A DNA stretch of 64,000 nucleotides from Chryseobacterium sp. CH21 (lineage in GTDB: Bacteria; Bacteroidota; Bacteroidia; Flavobacteriales; Weeksellaceae): the NCBI RefSeq assembly GCF_004119445.1, contig NZ_QICI01000050.1, positions 1 to 64,000 on the forward strand. The letters run 5' to 3'. Below the pieces are notes generated by a model that was given only the letters and a program-made list of their open reading frames with translations, was not told where the DNA came from and did no database searches. This document shows positions 18,739-27,274 of the stretch, piece by piece (positions within the stretch are counted from its first letter, which is position 1; every line of letters starts with the position of its first letter). The position numbers were made by a program, and so were the translations under genes.

Positions 18739-19356
18739 TTAAACCATATCCCCACAATGATTATAATCCATGAAAAATGAATTAAAATAAGTTGTTCGCT
18801 TGACTGGTTCAATATAGTCTGAGTGCAGTATTTCTTTGAAATCCATTTTGGTCAGATATTTTGAAAATAATACTGGGAAATTTGATCTTGATCCTTCTTT
18901 AATGAAAGTATAAAGAATAGCATTGTCTTTAAAGAAAACAATGGTAGTTTGTTCATATTCTTTTCCGGGACTGTAGATATCACTAGGTTCATTAAGAAAA
19001 ATCAGATTCCCTGAAATCTTTGAAACTCTATAATGGTGTTTTTTTCCATACTCAAGGATCCTCTTTTTCGCTTCTTCTTTATGAATAGTAAATGTGATTT
19101 GCTTTAAATGCTTCTCGGTAAATTTACAGTATAGCACATATAAGCTAAAGATCAATAGACAGGTAAGGATCAAATATTCTAAACTATTATTACGAGAAAA
19201 CGTTAAATCTTTTAAAAAGAGCAGAGAAGTTACTGCTAATACTGAAAATCCAAAATAGATTGAAATAGTATCAAACTTATCGTATGAGTTTTCTTCAAAA
19301 ACTAATTTTTTAGATTGAATACTCTCGGAAATCTTTAAATTTTTTAGTGATCTCAT
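18739..19356 (-). CDS. Hypothetical two-helix membrane protein
   Basis: The protein has 205 residues. Two hydrophobic helices (about residues 32-48, ISIYFGFSVLAVTSLLFL, and about 59-77, LEYLILTCLLIFSLYVLYC) are followed by a soluble domain of about 120 residues. That domain alternates strands and short helices: KRILEYGKKHHYRVSKISGNLIFLNEP. The layout resembles small membrane proteins whose soluble part faces the cytoplasm. I do not recognise a named family. The gene lies seven bases upstream of the next membrane-protein locus's stop; both are on the minus strand. Confidence 0.7.
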   Translation of the reverse strand: MRSLKNLKISESIQSKKLVFEENSYDKFDTISIYFGFSVLAVTSLLFLKDLTFSRNNSLEYLILTCLLIFSLYVLYCKFTEKHLKQITFTIHKEEAKKRILEYGKKHHYRVSKISGNLIFLNEPSDIYSPGKEYEQTTIVFFKDNAILYTFIKEGSRSNFPVLFSKYLTKMDFKEILHSDYIEPVKRTTYFNSFFMDYNHCGDMV

Positions 19357-19362
19357 TGGAAA

Positions 19363-19807
19363 TTAGGATGATATTTTAGGGTTGTTAAGTTTAGATTTTA
19401 TGGATAAATATAATGAGCTAACTATTAAAAATGTAATAGAAGCTATCCACAAAAAATAACCTGTTTCCAAGCTGTATATTCTTCCCATTCTTCCATTTTC
19501 TGCAACTAAAATTTCATTCCAGAAAAAATGATCCTGCAATTAAAAAAGCGATTGTGGCCAATATCAAAGAGGTTGAGAATTTTTTTTTATTGCAGAATAT
19601 GACTGAAATAAAGAACCACATATTAGCTGTCCATACCAGAAATTCAAATAAGCCCCCGCCTAAAAAGCTAATCGGACCTATAAGAAATACTTCAAATGAT
19701 TTATAATCTTTAATCTCTCCCATATCTTCAACTTTAAAAGCTGTAAAACAAAGAGAAACTATAAAAATTAACAGGCTGACAAGGGGAATTCGTTTTCCTA
19801 CATCCAT
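19363..19807 (-). CDS. Small polytopic membrane protein, frameshifted near the C-terminus
   Basis: The open frame 19514-19807 encodes 97 residues with three hydrophobic segments and stops just after IAFLIAGSFF. Adding one base to the A run at 19523-19528 (T6 on the coding strand) lets it continue as FWNEILVAENGRMGRIYS, then a fourth helix (YFLWIASITFLIVSSLYL), ending at 19363. The restored protein is about 148 residues with four helices, more consistent than an abrupt end inside a helix. The start overlaps the DinB gene by ten bases, so translational coupling is likely. Family unknown. Confidence 0.65.
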
Positions 19808-20310
19808 CCCAATTTCGATAAGTACCTTTCCTCAATAATATTCAGGTGGTGGTAGTTGTGTCCTATAATCAGCTTTCCGATGGTTTCAACCGTAATTTCA
19901 CGACCATTGGCTGTTCCTGTATTCTGTAAGGCTGAAGGATGGAGTGTTTCTAGTAGAATTTGAGAAGATTTTCTCACCAGTTTGTATTCATCCAAAAGAG
20001 ACTCTAAGCTTCTTTCATTGGCGAAAGATTGATCTGCATATTCGTTTTCGTCAAATCCCGGGAGATTGTTTTTTTCTCCTCTGGCGAAAGCTAATATTCG
20101 GTATTGGAACACTCTTTCCGTATCGGATAGGTGGAGTAGGAGTCCTTTTAAAGTCCATTTTCCTTCTGCGTAAGCGAAATTAGACTGTTCTTCTGTAAGG
20201 TTGGAGTAAATTCCTATGGTTTTATCTCCAGATATTTTAAGTTCATTTAACCAGTCTCCTGATGGAATCTGATCTAAATATCTCTGAATGTATTTTTGAA
20301 ATTCGGTCAT
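19798..20310 (-). CDS. DinB-family protein
   Basis: This 170-residue four-helix-bundle protein has a DinB/YfiT-like metal-binding pattern: a His in LLLHLSDTERVFQYR (about residue 60) and the C-terminal pair in IIGHNYHHLNIIEERYL. These histidines normally coordinate a divalent metal. DinB proteins of this type are often bacillithiol or mycothiol transferases, or have no known substrate. The WTLKGLLLHLSDTER block and the overall length fit the family well. Confidence 0.88.
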   Translation of the reverse strand: MTEFQKYIQRYLDQIPSGDWLNELKISGDKTIGIYSNLTEEQSNFAYAEGKWTLKGLLLHLSDTERVFQYRILAFARGEKNNLPGFDENEYADQSFANERSLESLLDEYKLVRKSSQILLETLHPSALQNTGTANGREITVETIGKLIIGHNYHHLNIIEERYLSKLGWM

Positions 20311-20332
20311 ATCATTTTTTGTTTTTAGTGGT

Positions 20333-20372
20333 GGTTTTGGGATTCGAGATTTTGAGGTTCGGGATAGCGGGT
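20333..20372 (+). repeat. TTCGGG-type repeat module
   Basis: The words GGGATTCGAG, TTTTGAGG and TTCGGGATAGCGGG are shared with modules near 51280, 52820 and 61876. Downstream, TTATTACTTATTACCTATTAC forms a simple repeat. No gene in this gap. Confidence 0.6.
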
Positions 20373-20409
20373 GTAATGCGTAAGTAATTTATTTATTACT
20401 TATTACCTA

Positions 20410-20859
20410 TTACTCATGATTAGTCCACTCGTAGAAATTCACGGAGTCATAAATTTCAAAGCCGCAGGCTGGATAAAGCTGATTTCCGATATCATTACTT
20501 TTTCCAGTTTCTAGAAGAATACCACATGCTTTTGATGAACGGCAGAGTTCTTTAGATTCTTCAATCAGTTCTTTAGAATACCCTTTTCCTCTGTGGTTGT
20601 CATTCACGTAGAGATCGTTCAGCAGCCAGTAGCGCTGCATTCTTGTAGATGAAAAAATAGGATATAATTGTACGAAACCTGTAAGTCTTCCATTTTCTTC
20701 TGCAACAAAAATTTCAGAATCTTTATTTTCAAGTCTTTCCTGGAGAAAATTTGCTGCTGCAGGAACATCCGATGTTTTATGATAAAATATCCTGTACTGA
20801 TCAAATAATTCCGCAAGTTCTTGTAAGTCGGAAATAACGGCTTTTCTTGTATTTTTCAT
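20410..20859 (-). CDS. GNAT-family N-acetyltransferase
   Basis: This 149-residue GNAT domain has the acetyl-CoA loop in DLYVNDNHRGKGYSKELIEE (R-G-K-G-Y, about residues 92-96). It also has the helix-strand-helix end ILLETGKSNDIGNQLYPACGFE, ending in the usual motif B with GFEIYDS. The preceding strand LTGFVQLYPIFSS is also typical. The substrate cannot be inferred. The start lies six bases downstream of the next gene's stop, so the two are probably in one transcript. Confidence 0.85.
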   Translation of the reverse strand: MKNTRKAVISDLQELAELFDQYRIFYHKTSDVPAAANFLQERLENKDSEIFVAEENGRLTGFVQLYPIFSSTRMQRYWLLNDLYVNDNHRGKGYSKELIEESKELCRSSKACGILLETGKSNDIGNQLYPACGFEIYDSVNFYEWTNHE

Positions 20860-20865
20860 ATTTAT

Positions 20866-21342
20866 TTAGTGATCGTAGCTAAGAACACGTTTAAGTTTCC
20901 ATTGGTTATTTTCAGAAATCCAGAGGTGGGTAAATTTTGCACGTCCTACTTTGTTCCATTTTCCGTTGTTGTTTTCAAAGAATTCATGATCACCTTCCTG
21001 AATAAAACCGTACAACGTTTTATTGCTATACATTGGAAAAACTTTCATGCTGTTAGGAACCAGTTCACGCTTTACCTTTCCGGGGGTACTGCAGATATTG
21101 TTTTTAACAGAAGCTACAAAAGCTTCTTTTCCTTTGGTAATACCCCCCAGATCATGATAAAATTCAATATCATCACTGATGATGGTATTATAATGAGAAG
21201 GATTACATTGATTAAACCCCTCATTGAATATCAAGCTATCCAATTTCTTTGCAGTCAGGAATAATTCATCGGTATTTTTAACCTGAGAATAGACCAGTTG
21301 ACTGAAAAGGCCTAGAACTACAATAATATAAGCCCTTCTCAT
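20866..21342 (-). CDS. Secreted NTF2-like (DUF4440-type) protein
   Basis: The protein has 158 residues and a signal peptide ending near LVYSQV. The mature part has the NTF2-like cone: a helix DELFLTAKKLDSLIFNE, the strand HYNTIISDDIEFYHDLGG, GKEAFVASVKNN and a C-terminal sheet with FTHLWISENNQWKLKRVLSYDH. The last block is characteristic of DUF4440-type proteins. Their function is usually unknown. It is exported to the periplasm or outside. Confidence 0.82.
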   Translation of the reverse strand: MRRAYIIVVLGLFSQLVYSQVKNTDELFLTAKKLDSLIFNEGFNQCNPSHYNTIISDDIEFYHDLGGITKGKEAFVASVKNNICSTPGKVKRELVPNSMKVFPMYSNKTLYGFIQEGDHEFFENNNGKWNKVGRAKFTHLWISENNQWKLKRVLSYDH

Positions 21343-21361
21343 TATTTTTTATTTTAGAATA

Positions 21362-22501
21362 TTAAGAAAAAGCTTTCTCTAAATCTGCAATAAGATCTTC
21401 TGCATCTTCAATACCTACGCTTAAACGAACAAGGTCATCAGTAATTCCCAGTTCAGCACGTTTTTCTGCCGGAATGGAAGCGTGTGTCATCAGAGCAGGG
21501 TGGTTAGCCAATGATTCTACACCTCCCAAAGATTCCGCAAGGGTGAATACTCTTACTTTTTCTAAGAATTTGATAGCATCTTCTTTCTTTCCGGATTTGA
21601 AGGTGAATGAAACCATTCCTCCTGATTCCTTCATCTGAGATTTTGCCAATTCATATTGTGGATGAGATTCTAATCCAGGATAAATTACTTTATCTACAGC
21701 TGGATGAGTTTCAAGGTATTTGGCTACGGCAAGACCATTGTCTGAATGTCTCTGCATTCTTAATGCCAATGTTTTGATCCCTCTTAATACAAGATAAGAA
21801 TCATGAGGACCTAAAATACCACCACTCGCAAACTGAATAAAGTGAAGTTTTTCTCCCAATTCAGCATCTTTAGCGATAAGAGCTCCTGCAATCACATCTG
21901 AGTGTCCTCCTAAATATTTGGTAGCCGAGTGCATTACAATATCAGCACCTAAATCAATAGGTCTCTGGATATAAGGAGTAGCAAAAGTATTATCTACAGC
22001 CACTAAAATATCTTTTCCTTTGGCAATGTCTACAACTGCTTTGATATCAACTAATTTCATCAGTGGATTAGTTGGGGTTTCTACCCAGATCAGTTTTGTT
22101 TTATCAGTAATAACATCCGCAATTTTAGAAACATCATCAAAATTCACGAACGTAAATTTCAGTTGATATTTTTCGAAAAGTCTTGTGAACATTCTGTAAG
22201 TACCTCCATAAAGGTCATCTACAGCAATTACTTCATCACCTGGATTTAATAATTTCAAAACACAGTCGATCGCTGCAAGACCAGAACCGAAAGCTAAACC
22301 TCTCGCTCCGTTTTCAATACTTGCCAAAGAGTCTTCCAATGCCTGTCTTGTAGGGTTGGCAGCTCTTGAATATTCATATCCGGAATGTACACCCGGGCTC
22401 TTCTGTGCAAATGTAGAGGTTAAAAATACAGGTACATTTACAGAACCTGTTGCAGACTCATGGTGCTGCCCTCCGTGAATTACTTTTGTATTAAAATTCA
22501 T
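21362..22501 (-). CDS. Cystathionine gamma-synthase/lyase-type PLP enzyme
   Basis: This 379-residue Cys/Met-metabolism PLP enzyme is a cystathionine gamma-synthase or gamma-lyase, or an O-acetylhomoserine sulfhydrylase. The PLP lysine is Lys195 in SATKYLGGHSD. Other family motifs are YSRAANPTR, GLAFGSGLAAI, the D170-N-T-F stretch that holds the cofactor, and GGVESLANHPALMTHAS near the C-terminus. The length and HSATKYLGGH pattern fit the gamma-synthase/lyase clade. Substrate preference cannot be fixed here; transsulfuration is most likely. Confidence 0.88.
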   Translation of the reverse strand: MNFNTKVIHGGQHHESATGSVNVPVFLTSTFAQKSPGVHSGYEYSRAANPTRQALEDSLASIENGARGLAFGSGLAAIDCVLKLLNPGDEVIAVDDLYGGTYRMFTRLFEKYQLKFTFVNFDDVSKIADVITDKTKLIWVETPTNPLMKLVDIKAVVDIAKGKDILVAVDNTFATPYIQRPIDLGADIVMHSATKYLGGHSDVIAGALIAKDAELGEKLHFIQFASGGILGPHDSYLVLRGIKTLALRMQRHSDNGLAVAKYLETHPAVDKVIYPGLESHPQYELAKSQMKESGGMVSFTFKSGKKEDAIKFLEKVRVFTLAESLGGVESLANHPALMTHASIPAEKRAELGITDDLVRLSVGIEDAEDLIADLEKAFS

Positions 22502-22636
22502 AATTTTTTGCTTTTAGACTTTTAGCATTAAACAATAAAATTACTGTTTAATACTAATTGTTTTTTATTAAAATTTGCCTAGCTGAGTACAAAAAGCTTA
22601 CCGCTTACTGTCTAAAGCTTATTGCATATTTATTTT
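22502..22636. other. AT-rich gap with simple repeats
   Basis: The gap between the gldC stop and the cystathionine enzyme start contains CTTACCGCTTACTG and AAGCTTATTGC words of low complexity. It holds no gene and no clear hairpin. Confidence 0.4.
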
Positions 22637-22960
22637 TTACTTAATAGCAGATTTCACAGCAAATTCCTCTGCAATTTCTTCCATCCATTGTGCTACATCC
22701 TCTTCACCTGTCGCTCTCTGATAGGTGCTTCCTAAAGATATTAAAATCTGGTGGATAAACATCTTCATCTGGTCTACAGGCATTTCTTTGGTCCAAAGAT
22801 CTATTCTTAGTGCCTCTCTTGTTTTTTCATCCCAAACAGAAATCATTGTGGCTTTGGTATCTTGTTTTTCAATACCTCCATCCTGAGCATTCCATGTGAT
22901 GTTTTCCGGTACATGATTTTCATCAAGTTCTACATCTATCGTAATCTGAGTTTTTCTCAT
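22637..22960 (-). CDS. gldC: Gliding motility protein GldC
   Basis: This 107-residue protein is recognised from Flavobacterium and relatives, where it sits next to gldB: MRKTQITIDVELDENHVPENI, then VWDEKTREALRIDLWTKEMPVDQM and a C-terminal VAQWMEEIAEEFAVKSAIK. GldC is a small cytoplasmic gliding factor; it increases gliding efficiency but is not strictly essential. It has its own -7 box upstream (22987-22994). In this window it is separated from gldB by two ABC transporter genes. Confidence 0.9.
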   Translation of the reverse strand: MRKTQITIDVELDENHVPENITWNAQDGGIEKQDTKATMISVWDEKTREALRIDLWTKEMPVDQMKMFIHQILISLGSTYQRATGEEDVAQWMEEIAEEFAVKSAIK

Positions 22961-22986
22961 AACTTTCTTTTGTTTCTAATTTCGTG

Positions 22987-22994
22987 CAAAGTTA
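22987..22994 (-). promoter_or_regulatory. -7 box of the gldC promoter
   Basis: On the minus strand this is TAACTTTG, a full TAnnTTTG match 27 bases before the gldC ATG. It overlaps the stop of the ABC permease gene. Confidence 0.6.
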
Positions 22995-25193
22995 ATACTT
23001 CTTCAGCTTATCCAAAGCTTCTACAAAATTATCTTCATCAGGAAATGGGCTATTAAAGTTAAATATTTTACCTTCAGGATCAAGAATGATAAATCTCGGT
23101 ATAGATTGGATTTTGTATTTATTCATGAACTGTTCTGCATTTTCAAGCCAATACTGTGGAATATTGGATGGTTTTGTCTTGAGATAATTCAGCCATTTTG
23201 ATTTATCCTGGTCTAAACTGATTGAAATAAACAGGATATTTTCATAATTTCTATATTGATAACTTCTTGTTTCAAATACAGGACGAATTTGCTTGCAGGG
23301 ACCACACCAGCTTGCCCATAAATCTATTACAATATATTTTCCTTTATATTTTGAAAGATTTTGAGAACTTCCATTATCCTGCAGAAGTTTCAGATCCGGG
23401 AAAGGCGACCCTTTCTGTGAAATATTGATCTGTTCAAGCTGTGAATAAAGCATTTTTTTATAATCAGTACCGTTTACTTTGCTAATCTCAGCGGCAAAAA
23501 GCTTGTTTCTGACTGTACTGTCTGTTTGTATTTCAATGCTTTTTGATAGATGTTTTGATAATAACTGATCTTTCGTTTTTCCTTGGGGAAGCAAATTGAT
23601 TTTAGCAAATAAAATACTGTCAGGATTAGAACGGTGATCATCATCTGTAAGCATTTGATCCAATTTAAATTGCAGATAATCATCATTTTTACTCAAAAGT
23701 GGAGTGGGTTTCAAAATATTTTCATTCAATTCATTCAAAAATATTTTTGGAGCAGCAAATTTAGGATCAGACCATGAGGTCATTCTTCTGTAATTATTAA
23801 TTTCATTCAGATACTGAATCGCCATCAGCTGTTTTCTATAGGTCTTATAACCTTCTGAAAGGGCATTATTCTCGGCATCTGCAAAATCTTCTAAAATCCT
23901 TTTATTGTCTTTCCAGTCAGATAGGGCTAATTCATAAAACTTCTCAGGATTATTATTTAAGTTCTGATTTTCCAGAGCGAGCCAAAATTCTATTCCAAAA
24001 GAACTTTTGGTTTTATTATAAACCTGATCCGATTTTCTATTTGATTGTAAATTGAATGTCATTCTGGTACTGTTTACATGAATGTCAAAATCAAACCAGT
24101 CTCCACTTCCCATTATAACTTCAAGTTTTTTGTTACCGATTTCAAGAATATATTCATCTAAAGGAAGGTTTTGAGTGGTAGACCAGCTGAAAGAATTGTT
24201 TTTAACTGCAACAGATCCTATTTTTTTATGAAATTCCTTTGAAACAATTTTTACAGAATCAATTTTAAGATCTGTTTCTAATGTTCCTGTGATAGTAGTT
24301 CCTGATCCAACACTTGTATAAGGCTTGGGTTTTTGTATACAATAGAGTAGACCTGTTCCTGCAATGAATAAAACTGTTGAAATGGCAATTTGTTTTTTAT
24401 TGTTAAGGAAAGCATTTTTAAACCCCTTTTTGCTGTACCAGAAATATCCTATAATAAGAAAAACAACCATCCAGAAAAAGCTCATATACTCTGAGTGAGA
24501 AATAAAATGATTCAGATCTCTTATTTCCGGAGCGTTCCAGAATGTGTATAATGAACTGTATGGATTAAAGAAGAAACTCTTTTTTTCCACCACCGAATAA
24601 ATATTGGAAGCCAATCCTAATAAACCTATAAGAAAAGACCAGATAAACCCATGGAAAACTACAGAAAAACATAGCTGTAACGCAGCAATTCCTAAGATAG
24701 CAGCGACAATTCTTACATAGGTTTTAAGCATCCATACCATATCAAAGGTCAATAACTTTACAGGATTTGGATGAATATAATATTCTGCTAGCGATAAAGT
24801 TATATTAAAAATAAAATAAGAAAAAATACATATGAAAGTGAGGGTTAGTAAAATAATGTATTTCGAAAAATAAAGCTGAAATTTATTGATAGGCTGCGTT
24901 TCCATCAGTTGCCATCCGTTATTTTTATGATCAGTTTGTGCAATTCTGTTGGCTGCAATGATCAGGAGCAGAAGCAAGATGAAAAATGTAAAATATTTCA
25001 AAGAGCTTCCACTTATGGCTGCTTCAAAAATGGAATATTTAAGTGATTCTTTAGTAATGGGATCCGGTTTGAAAAAAGACGGAATAAAATTGATGAGAGG
25101 TATTAGTGCCCCCAAGACAATAGCAATGTAAATAAGCCCTAACCCTTTTATTTTTAGCCATTCTATATTGATGGCAGTGATTAACTTTTTCAT
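22992..25193 (-). CDS. ABC-2 permease fused to a TlpA-like thioredoxin domain
   Basis: The 733-residue protein has at least six hydrophobic helices in its first 290 residues, with ABC-2-type permease character (NGWQLMETQPINKFQLYFSKYI, a typical lantibiotic/bacitracin exporter loop). A middle beta-rich segment follows (about 300-400, GTLETDLKIDSVKIVSK), then a helical stretch. The last 140 residues form a thioredoxin-like domain with DLWASWCGPCKQIRP (CGPC near residue 628) and IQSIPRFIILDPEGK containing the cis-Pro. The order suggests a periplasmic thiol-oxidoreductase tail on an exporter subunit. Its ATPase partner is the gene nine bases upstream. The fusion is continuous with no internal stop, and no start with a good context is seen at the thioredoxin part. 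Confidence 0.8.
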   Translation of the reverse strand: MKKLITAINIEWLKIKGLGLIYIAIVLGALIPLINFIPSFFKPDPITKESLKYSIFEAAISGSSLKYFTFFILLLLLIIAANRIAQTDHKNNGWQLMETQPINKFQLYFSKYIILLTLTFICIFSYFIFNITLSLAEYYIHPNPVKLLTFDMVWMLKTYVRIVAAILGIAALQLCFSVVFHGFIWSFLIGLLGLASNIYSVVEKKSFFFNPYSSLYTFWNAPEIRDLNHFISHSEYMSFFWMVVFLIIGYFWYSKKGFKNAFLNNKKQIAISTVLFIAGTGLLYCIQKPKPYTSVGSGTTITGTLETDLKIDSVKIVSKEFHKKIGSVAVKNNSFSWSTTQNLPLDEYILEIGNKKLEVIMGSGDWFDFDIHVNSTRMTFNLQSNRKSDQVYNKTKSSFGIEFWLALENQNLNNNPEKFYELALSDWKDNKRILEDFADAENNALSEGYKTYRKQLMAIQYLNEINNYRRMTSWSDPKFAAPKIFLNELNENILKPTPLLSKNDDYLQFKLDQMLTDDDHRSNPDSILFAKINLLPQGKTKDQLLSKHLSKSIEIQTDSTVRNKLFAAEISKVNGTDYKKMLYSQLEQINISQKGSPFPDLKLLQDNGSSQNLSKYKGKYIVIDLWASWCGPCKQIRPVFETRSYQYRNYENILFISISLDQDKSKWLNYLKTKPSNIPQYWLENAEQFMNKYKIQSIPRFIILDPEGKIFNFNSPFPDEDNFVEALDKLKKY

Positions 25194-25202
25194 TTGTGTA
25201 AT

Positions 25203-26105
25203 TTAATTTTTTGTAATTTCCATAAACCATTCTTCCAAACCTGCACTGCTTTTGATTTCAAAAATCTCGGCATGGTTTAAAACCAGCTTTCTCACAAGGT
25301 CAACAATATCCTCCTTTGATTTGGAAGTAATTTCTATTGTATTCTCATCAATTAATTTCGGGGAATAATTTTCCGGAATTTCACTCATATGCTTGTGGGC
25401 ATCATTCAATCCAATTTTGATGTGGCTGTATCGGTACAGTTCATTCAATTCTTTTATACTTCCTGTAAATTTTATCTCTCCATGAGAAATAATGGCAAGA
25501 TGAGTAATCATTTTTTCAATTTCCTGCAGCAAATGGCTTGAGATAAGTATCGTTACTCCTTCTTCCTTGTTAAGTTTTATCAATAATTCACGGATTTCCA
25601 GCATTCCATTAGGGTCCAGTCCATTCACTGGTTCATCCAGAATCAACAGTTCGGGTTTTCCCAAAAGGGTCATTGCAATGGAGAGCCTTTGTTTCATTCC
25701 TAAGGAATATTTCTTCATTTTCAGATTTCTGCTTTCCCATAGGTCTACAAGATGCAATACTCTTTCACATTCTGATTTTGGTAGATTTCTTAATTGAGAA
25801 ATGATCATCAGATTATCCCAGCCGGATAAATGATCATAATAAGTAGCAGTGTCGATAAGACTTCCGATTCTGTTAAAACCCTCCGGATAAAGTACTGAAA
25901 GATTTTCTCCGAAAATTTGTATGTTTTTCTTTTCGTCAGGAATGCTTCCTATAAGCATCTTCATTGTTGTGGATTTTCCTGCTCCATTAGCTCCCAGGAA
26001 CCCAAAAATACTGCCTTTCGGTATCGAAATACTAAGGTTTTTTAGAATTTTCTTCTTCTGTGAAAATCCAAAATTTAAGTTTCGAATTTCAATAATATTT
26101 TTCAT
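25203..26105 (-). CDS. ABC transporter ATP-binding protein
   Basis: This 300-residue ATPase has Walker A GANGAGKSTT, the signature LGMKQRLSIAMTLLG, Walker B LLILDEPVNGLD and the H-loop ISSHLLQE. The C-terminal third matches the BcrA/CcmA-like exporter subfamily, which pairs with ABC-2 permeases. It is cotranscribed with the permease-thioredoxin gene. The cargo is unknown: antibiotic, peptide or lipid are all possible. Confidence 0.93.
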   Translation of the reverse strand: MKNIIEIRNLNFGFSQKKKILKNLSISIPKGSIFGFLGANGAGKSTTMKMLIGSIPDEKKNIQIFGENLSVLYPEGFNRIGSLIDTATYYDHLSGWDNLMIISQLRNLPKSECERVLHLVDLWESRNLKMKKYSLGMKQRLSIAMTLLGKPELLILDEPVNGLDPNGMLEIRELLIKLNKEEGVTILISSHLLQEIEKMITHLAIISHGEIKFTGSIKELNELYRYSHIKIGLNDAHKHMSEIPENYSPKLIDENTIEITSKSKEDIVDLVRKLVLNHAEIFEIKSSAGLEEWFMEITKN

Positions 26106-26123
26106 TGTGTGATTTATTTAATG

Positions 26124-26168
26124 CAAATCTACACAATAAAAAGGTAGTATGCAATACAAAGTAGTATG
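26124..26168 (-). promoter_or_regulatory. ABC operon promoter with repeated GTAGTATG site
   Basis: The minus strand carries TAGATTTG (26124-26131), a TAnnTTTG match 19 bases before the ATPase ATG. Upstream of it, GTAGTATG occurs twice on the plus strand at 26144-26151 and 26161-26168, 17 bases apart. GTAT-gca-ATAC is partly palindromic. This looks like a repressor site of the GntR/YtrA type common for such exporters, but no regulator gene is adjacent. Confidence 0.5.
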
Positions 26169-26192
26169 TGTGTTTAAATATTATTTAAAAAA

Positions 26193-26218
26193 AATCCTTT
26201 AGCTTATACTAAAGGATT
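26193..26218 (-). terminator. Terminator after gldB
   Basis: AATCCTTTAG and CTAAAGGATT flank a six-base loop, with a T run on the minus strand. It ends gldB before the ABC operon. Confidence 0.7.
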
Positions 26219-26238
26219 AAATATTTAATTTTATAGAA

Positions 26239-27222
26239 TTATTTTAACTTTGGTTTATAACCGGACTGGTTAAAAATTGAGGTAGCATCCATTTTTAAGA
26301 ATGCAGTTAATTTTGTTTCAGGTTTTTCCTTAAGATAAGCTTTACAAATCTGCCATCCTGTAAAAATTCCGATTCGTGGCGAAGATTCATTATCTATCTC
26401 CGTATAAAATTTTGAGAATGGGCCCGGCGAAATAAAACGTTCTCCAAGTCTTGGATCATCTCCGAAGATCAGATTACTTTCTACAAAATAATTCCAGATA
26501 TTGGCTTCATTGCTCTTCGCCCAGTCATACTGTTTTTGAGTATAATTCATTTTCAGATAATCAGGAGTATCAGGAAGAAAAGCATCCTGAAGAATCATTA
26601 CTTTTCCGTTTAGAATAATCTGATCAATAAATTTCTGATGGTCAGGAGATTCTGTTACAATATTTTCAGCAAAAAGCTGTGAAACTTTCGGAATCATATT
26701 CTGTGGATTCATCGACTTCTGGAAATACAGTTCCAATCCTTTATAATTGGCATTTCCGTCTCCCATGAAACCGGTAACATCTATAAATAAAAGATTACCT
26801 TTCTCGTCATAAAATATGGGATCTTGAACCATCTGTAAAGCGGATGAGAACAGATATACTTTTGGATTCTTAAACTGCGGAAAGTAATACTTTATATGTG
26901 AAAATAAACTCTGAAGCTCATTTTGAAGTTTTGTCTGATCTATTTTTCCGATCGCCTCCTTGTAGATTTTTATCTCTTCAGCATCCGCTCTTCTTTTCCC
27001 GAAATCGGCATCAGAAACACTTCCCTGAAACCATGGGAATTTAGCTTTAAACTGATCCAGCGGAACATTAGTATTGTAGAATTCTTTGGAAATATCTGTG
27101 ATATCAACTTTTTCGGCAGTTTGTTTTACTTCTACCTTCCATTGATTTTCAGGTTCTTTTTTGCAGGCAATAAGTCCGGCAGCTAAAATAGAAGAAAGCG
27201 CAATATATCTAAAAAACTTCAT
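26239..27222 (-). CDS. gldB: Gliding motility lipoprotein GldB
   Basis: The ATG at 27222 (MKFFRYIALSS) gives 327 residues with the lipobox GLIAC (Cys20). A longer frame to 27444 is rejected because the lipoprotein signal and a -7 box place the start here. Recognised GldB features include DITDISKEFYNTNVPLDQFK, KYYFPQFKNPKVYLFSS, GFMGDGNANYKGLELYFQ and LGERFISPGPFSKFYTEI. It resembles the HExxH-less peptidase-like GldB family. GldB is a lipoprotein required for gliding and linked to T9SS function in flavobacteria. It is separated from gldC by the ABC pair and has its own promoter and terminator. Confidence 0.92.
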   Translation of the reverse strand: MKFFRYIALSSILAAGLIACKKEPENQWKVEVKQTAEKVDITDISKEFYNTNVPLDQFKAKFPWFQGSVSDADFGKRRADAEEIKIYKEAIGKIDQTKLQNELQSLFSHIKYYFPQFKNPKVYLFSSALQMVQDPIFYDEKGNLLFIDVTGFMGDGNANYKGLELYFQKSMNPQNMIPKVSQLFAENIVTESPDHQKFIDQIILNGKVMILQDAFLPDTPDYLKMNYTQKQYDWAKSNEANIWNYFVESNLIFGDDPRLGERFISPGPFSKFYTEIDNESSPRIGIFTGWQICKAYLKEKPETKLTAFLKMDATSIFNQSGYKPKLK

Positions 27223-27247
27223 TATTTTTACATGGAATTTAAGTTGA

Positions 27248-27255
27248 CAAAAATA
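27248..27255 (-). promoter_or_regulatory. -7 box of the gldB promoter
   Basis: On the minus strand this is TATTTTTG, a TAnnTTTG match 26 bases before the gldB ATG. It fixes the start choice. Confidence 0.6.
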
Positions 27256-27274
27256 AGGATTAAATGCACAATTC

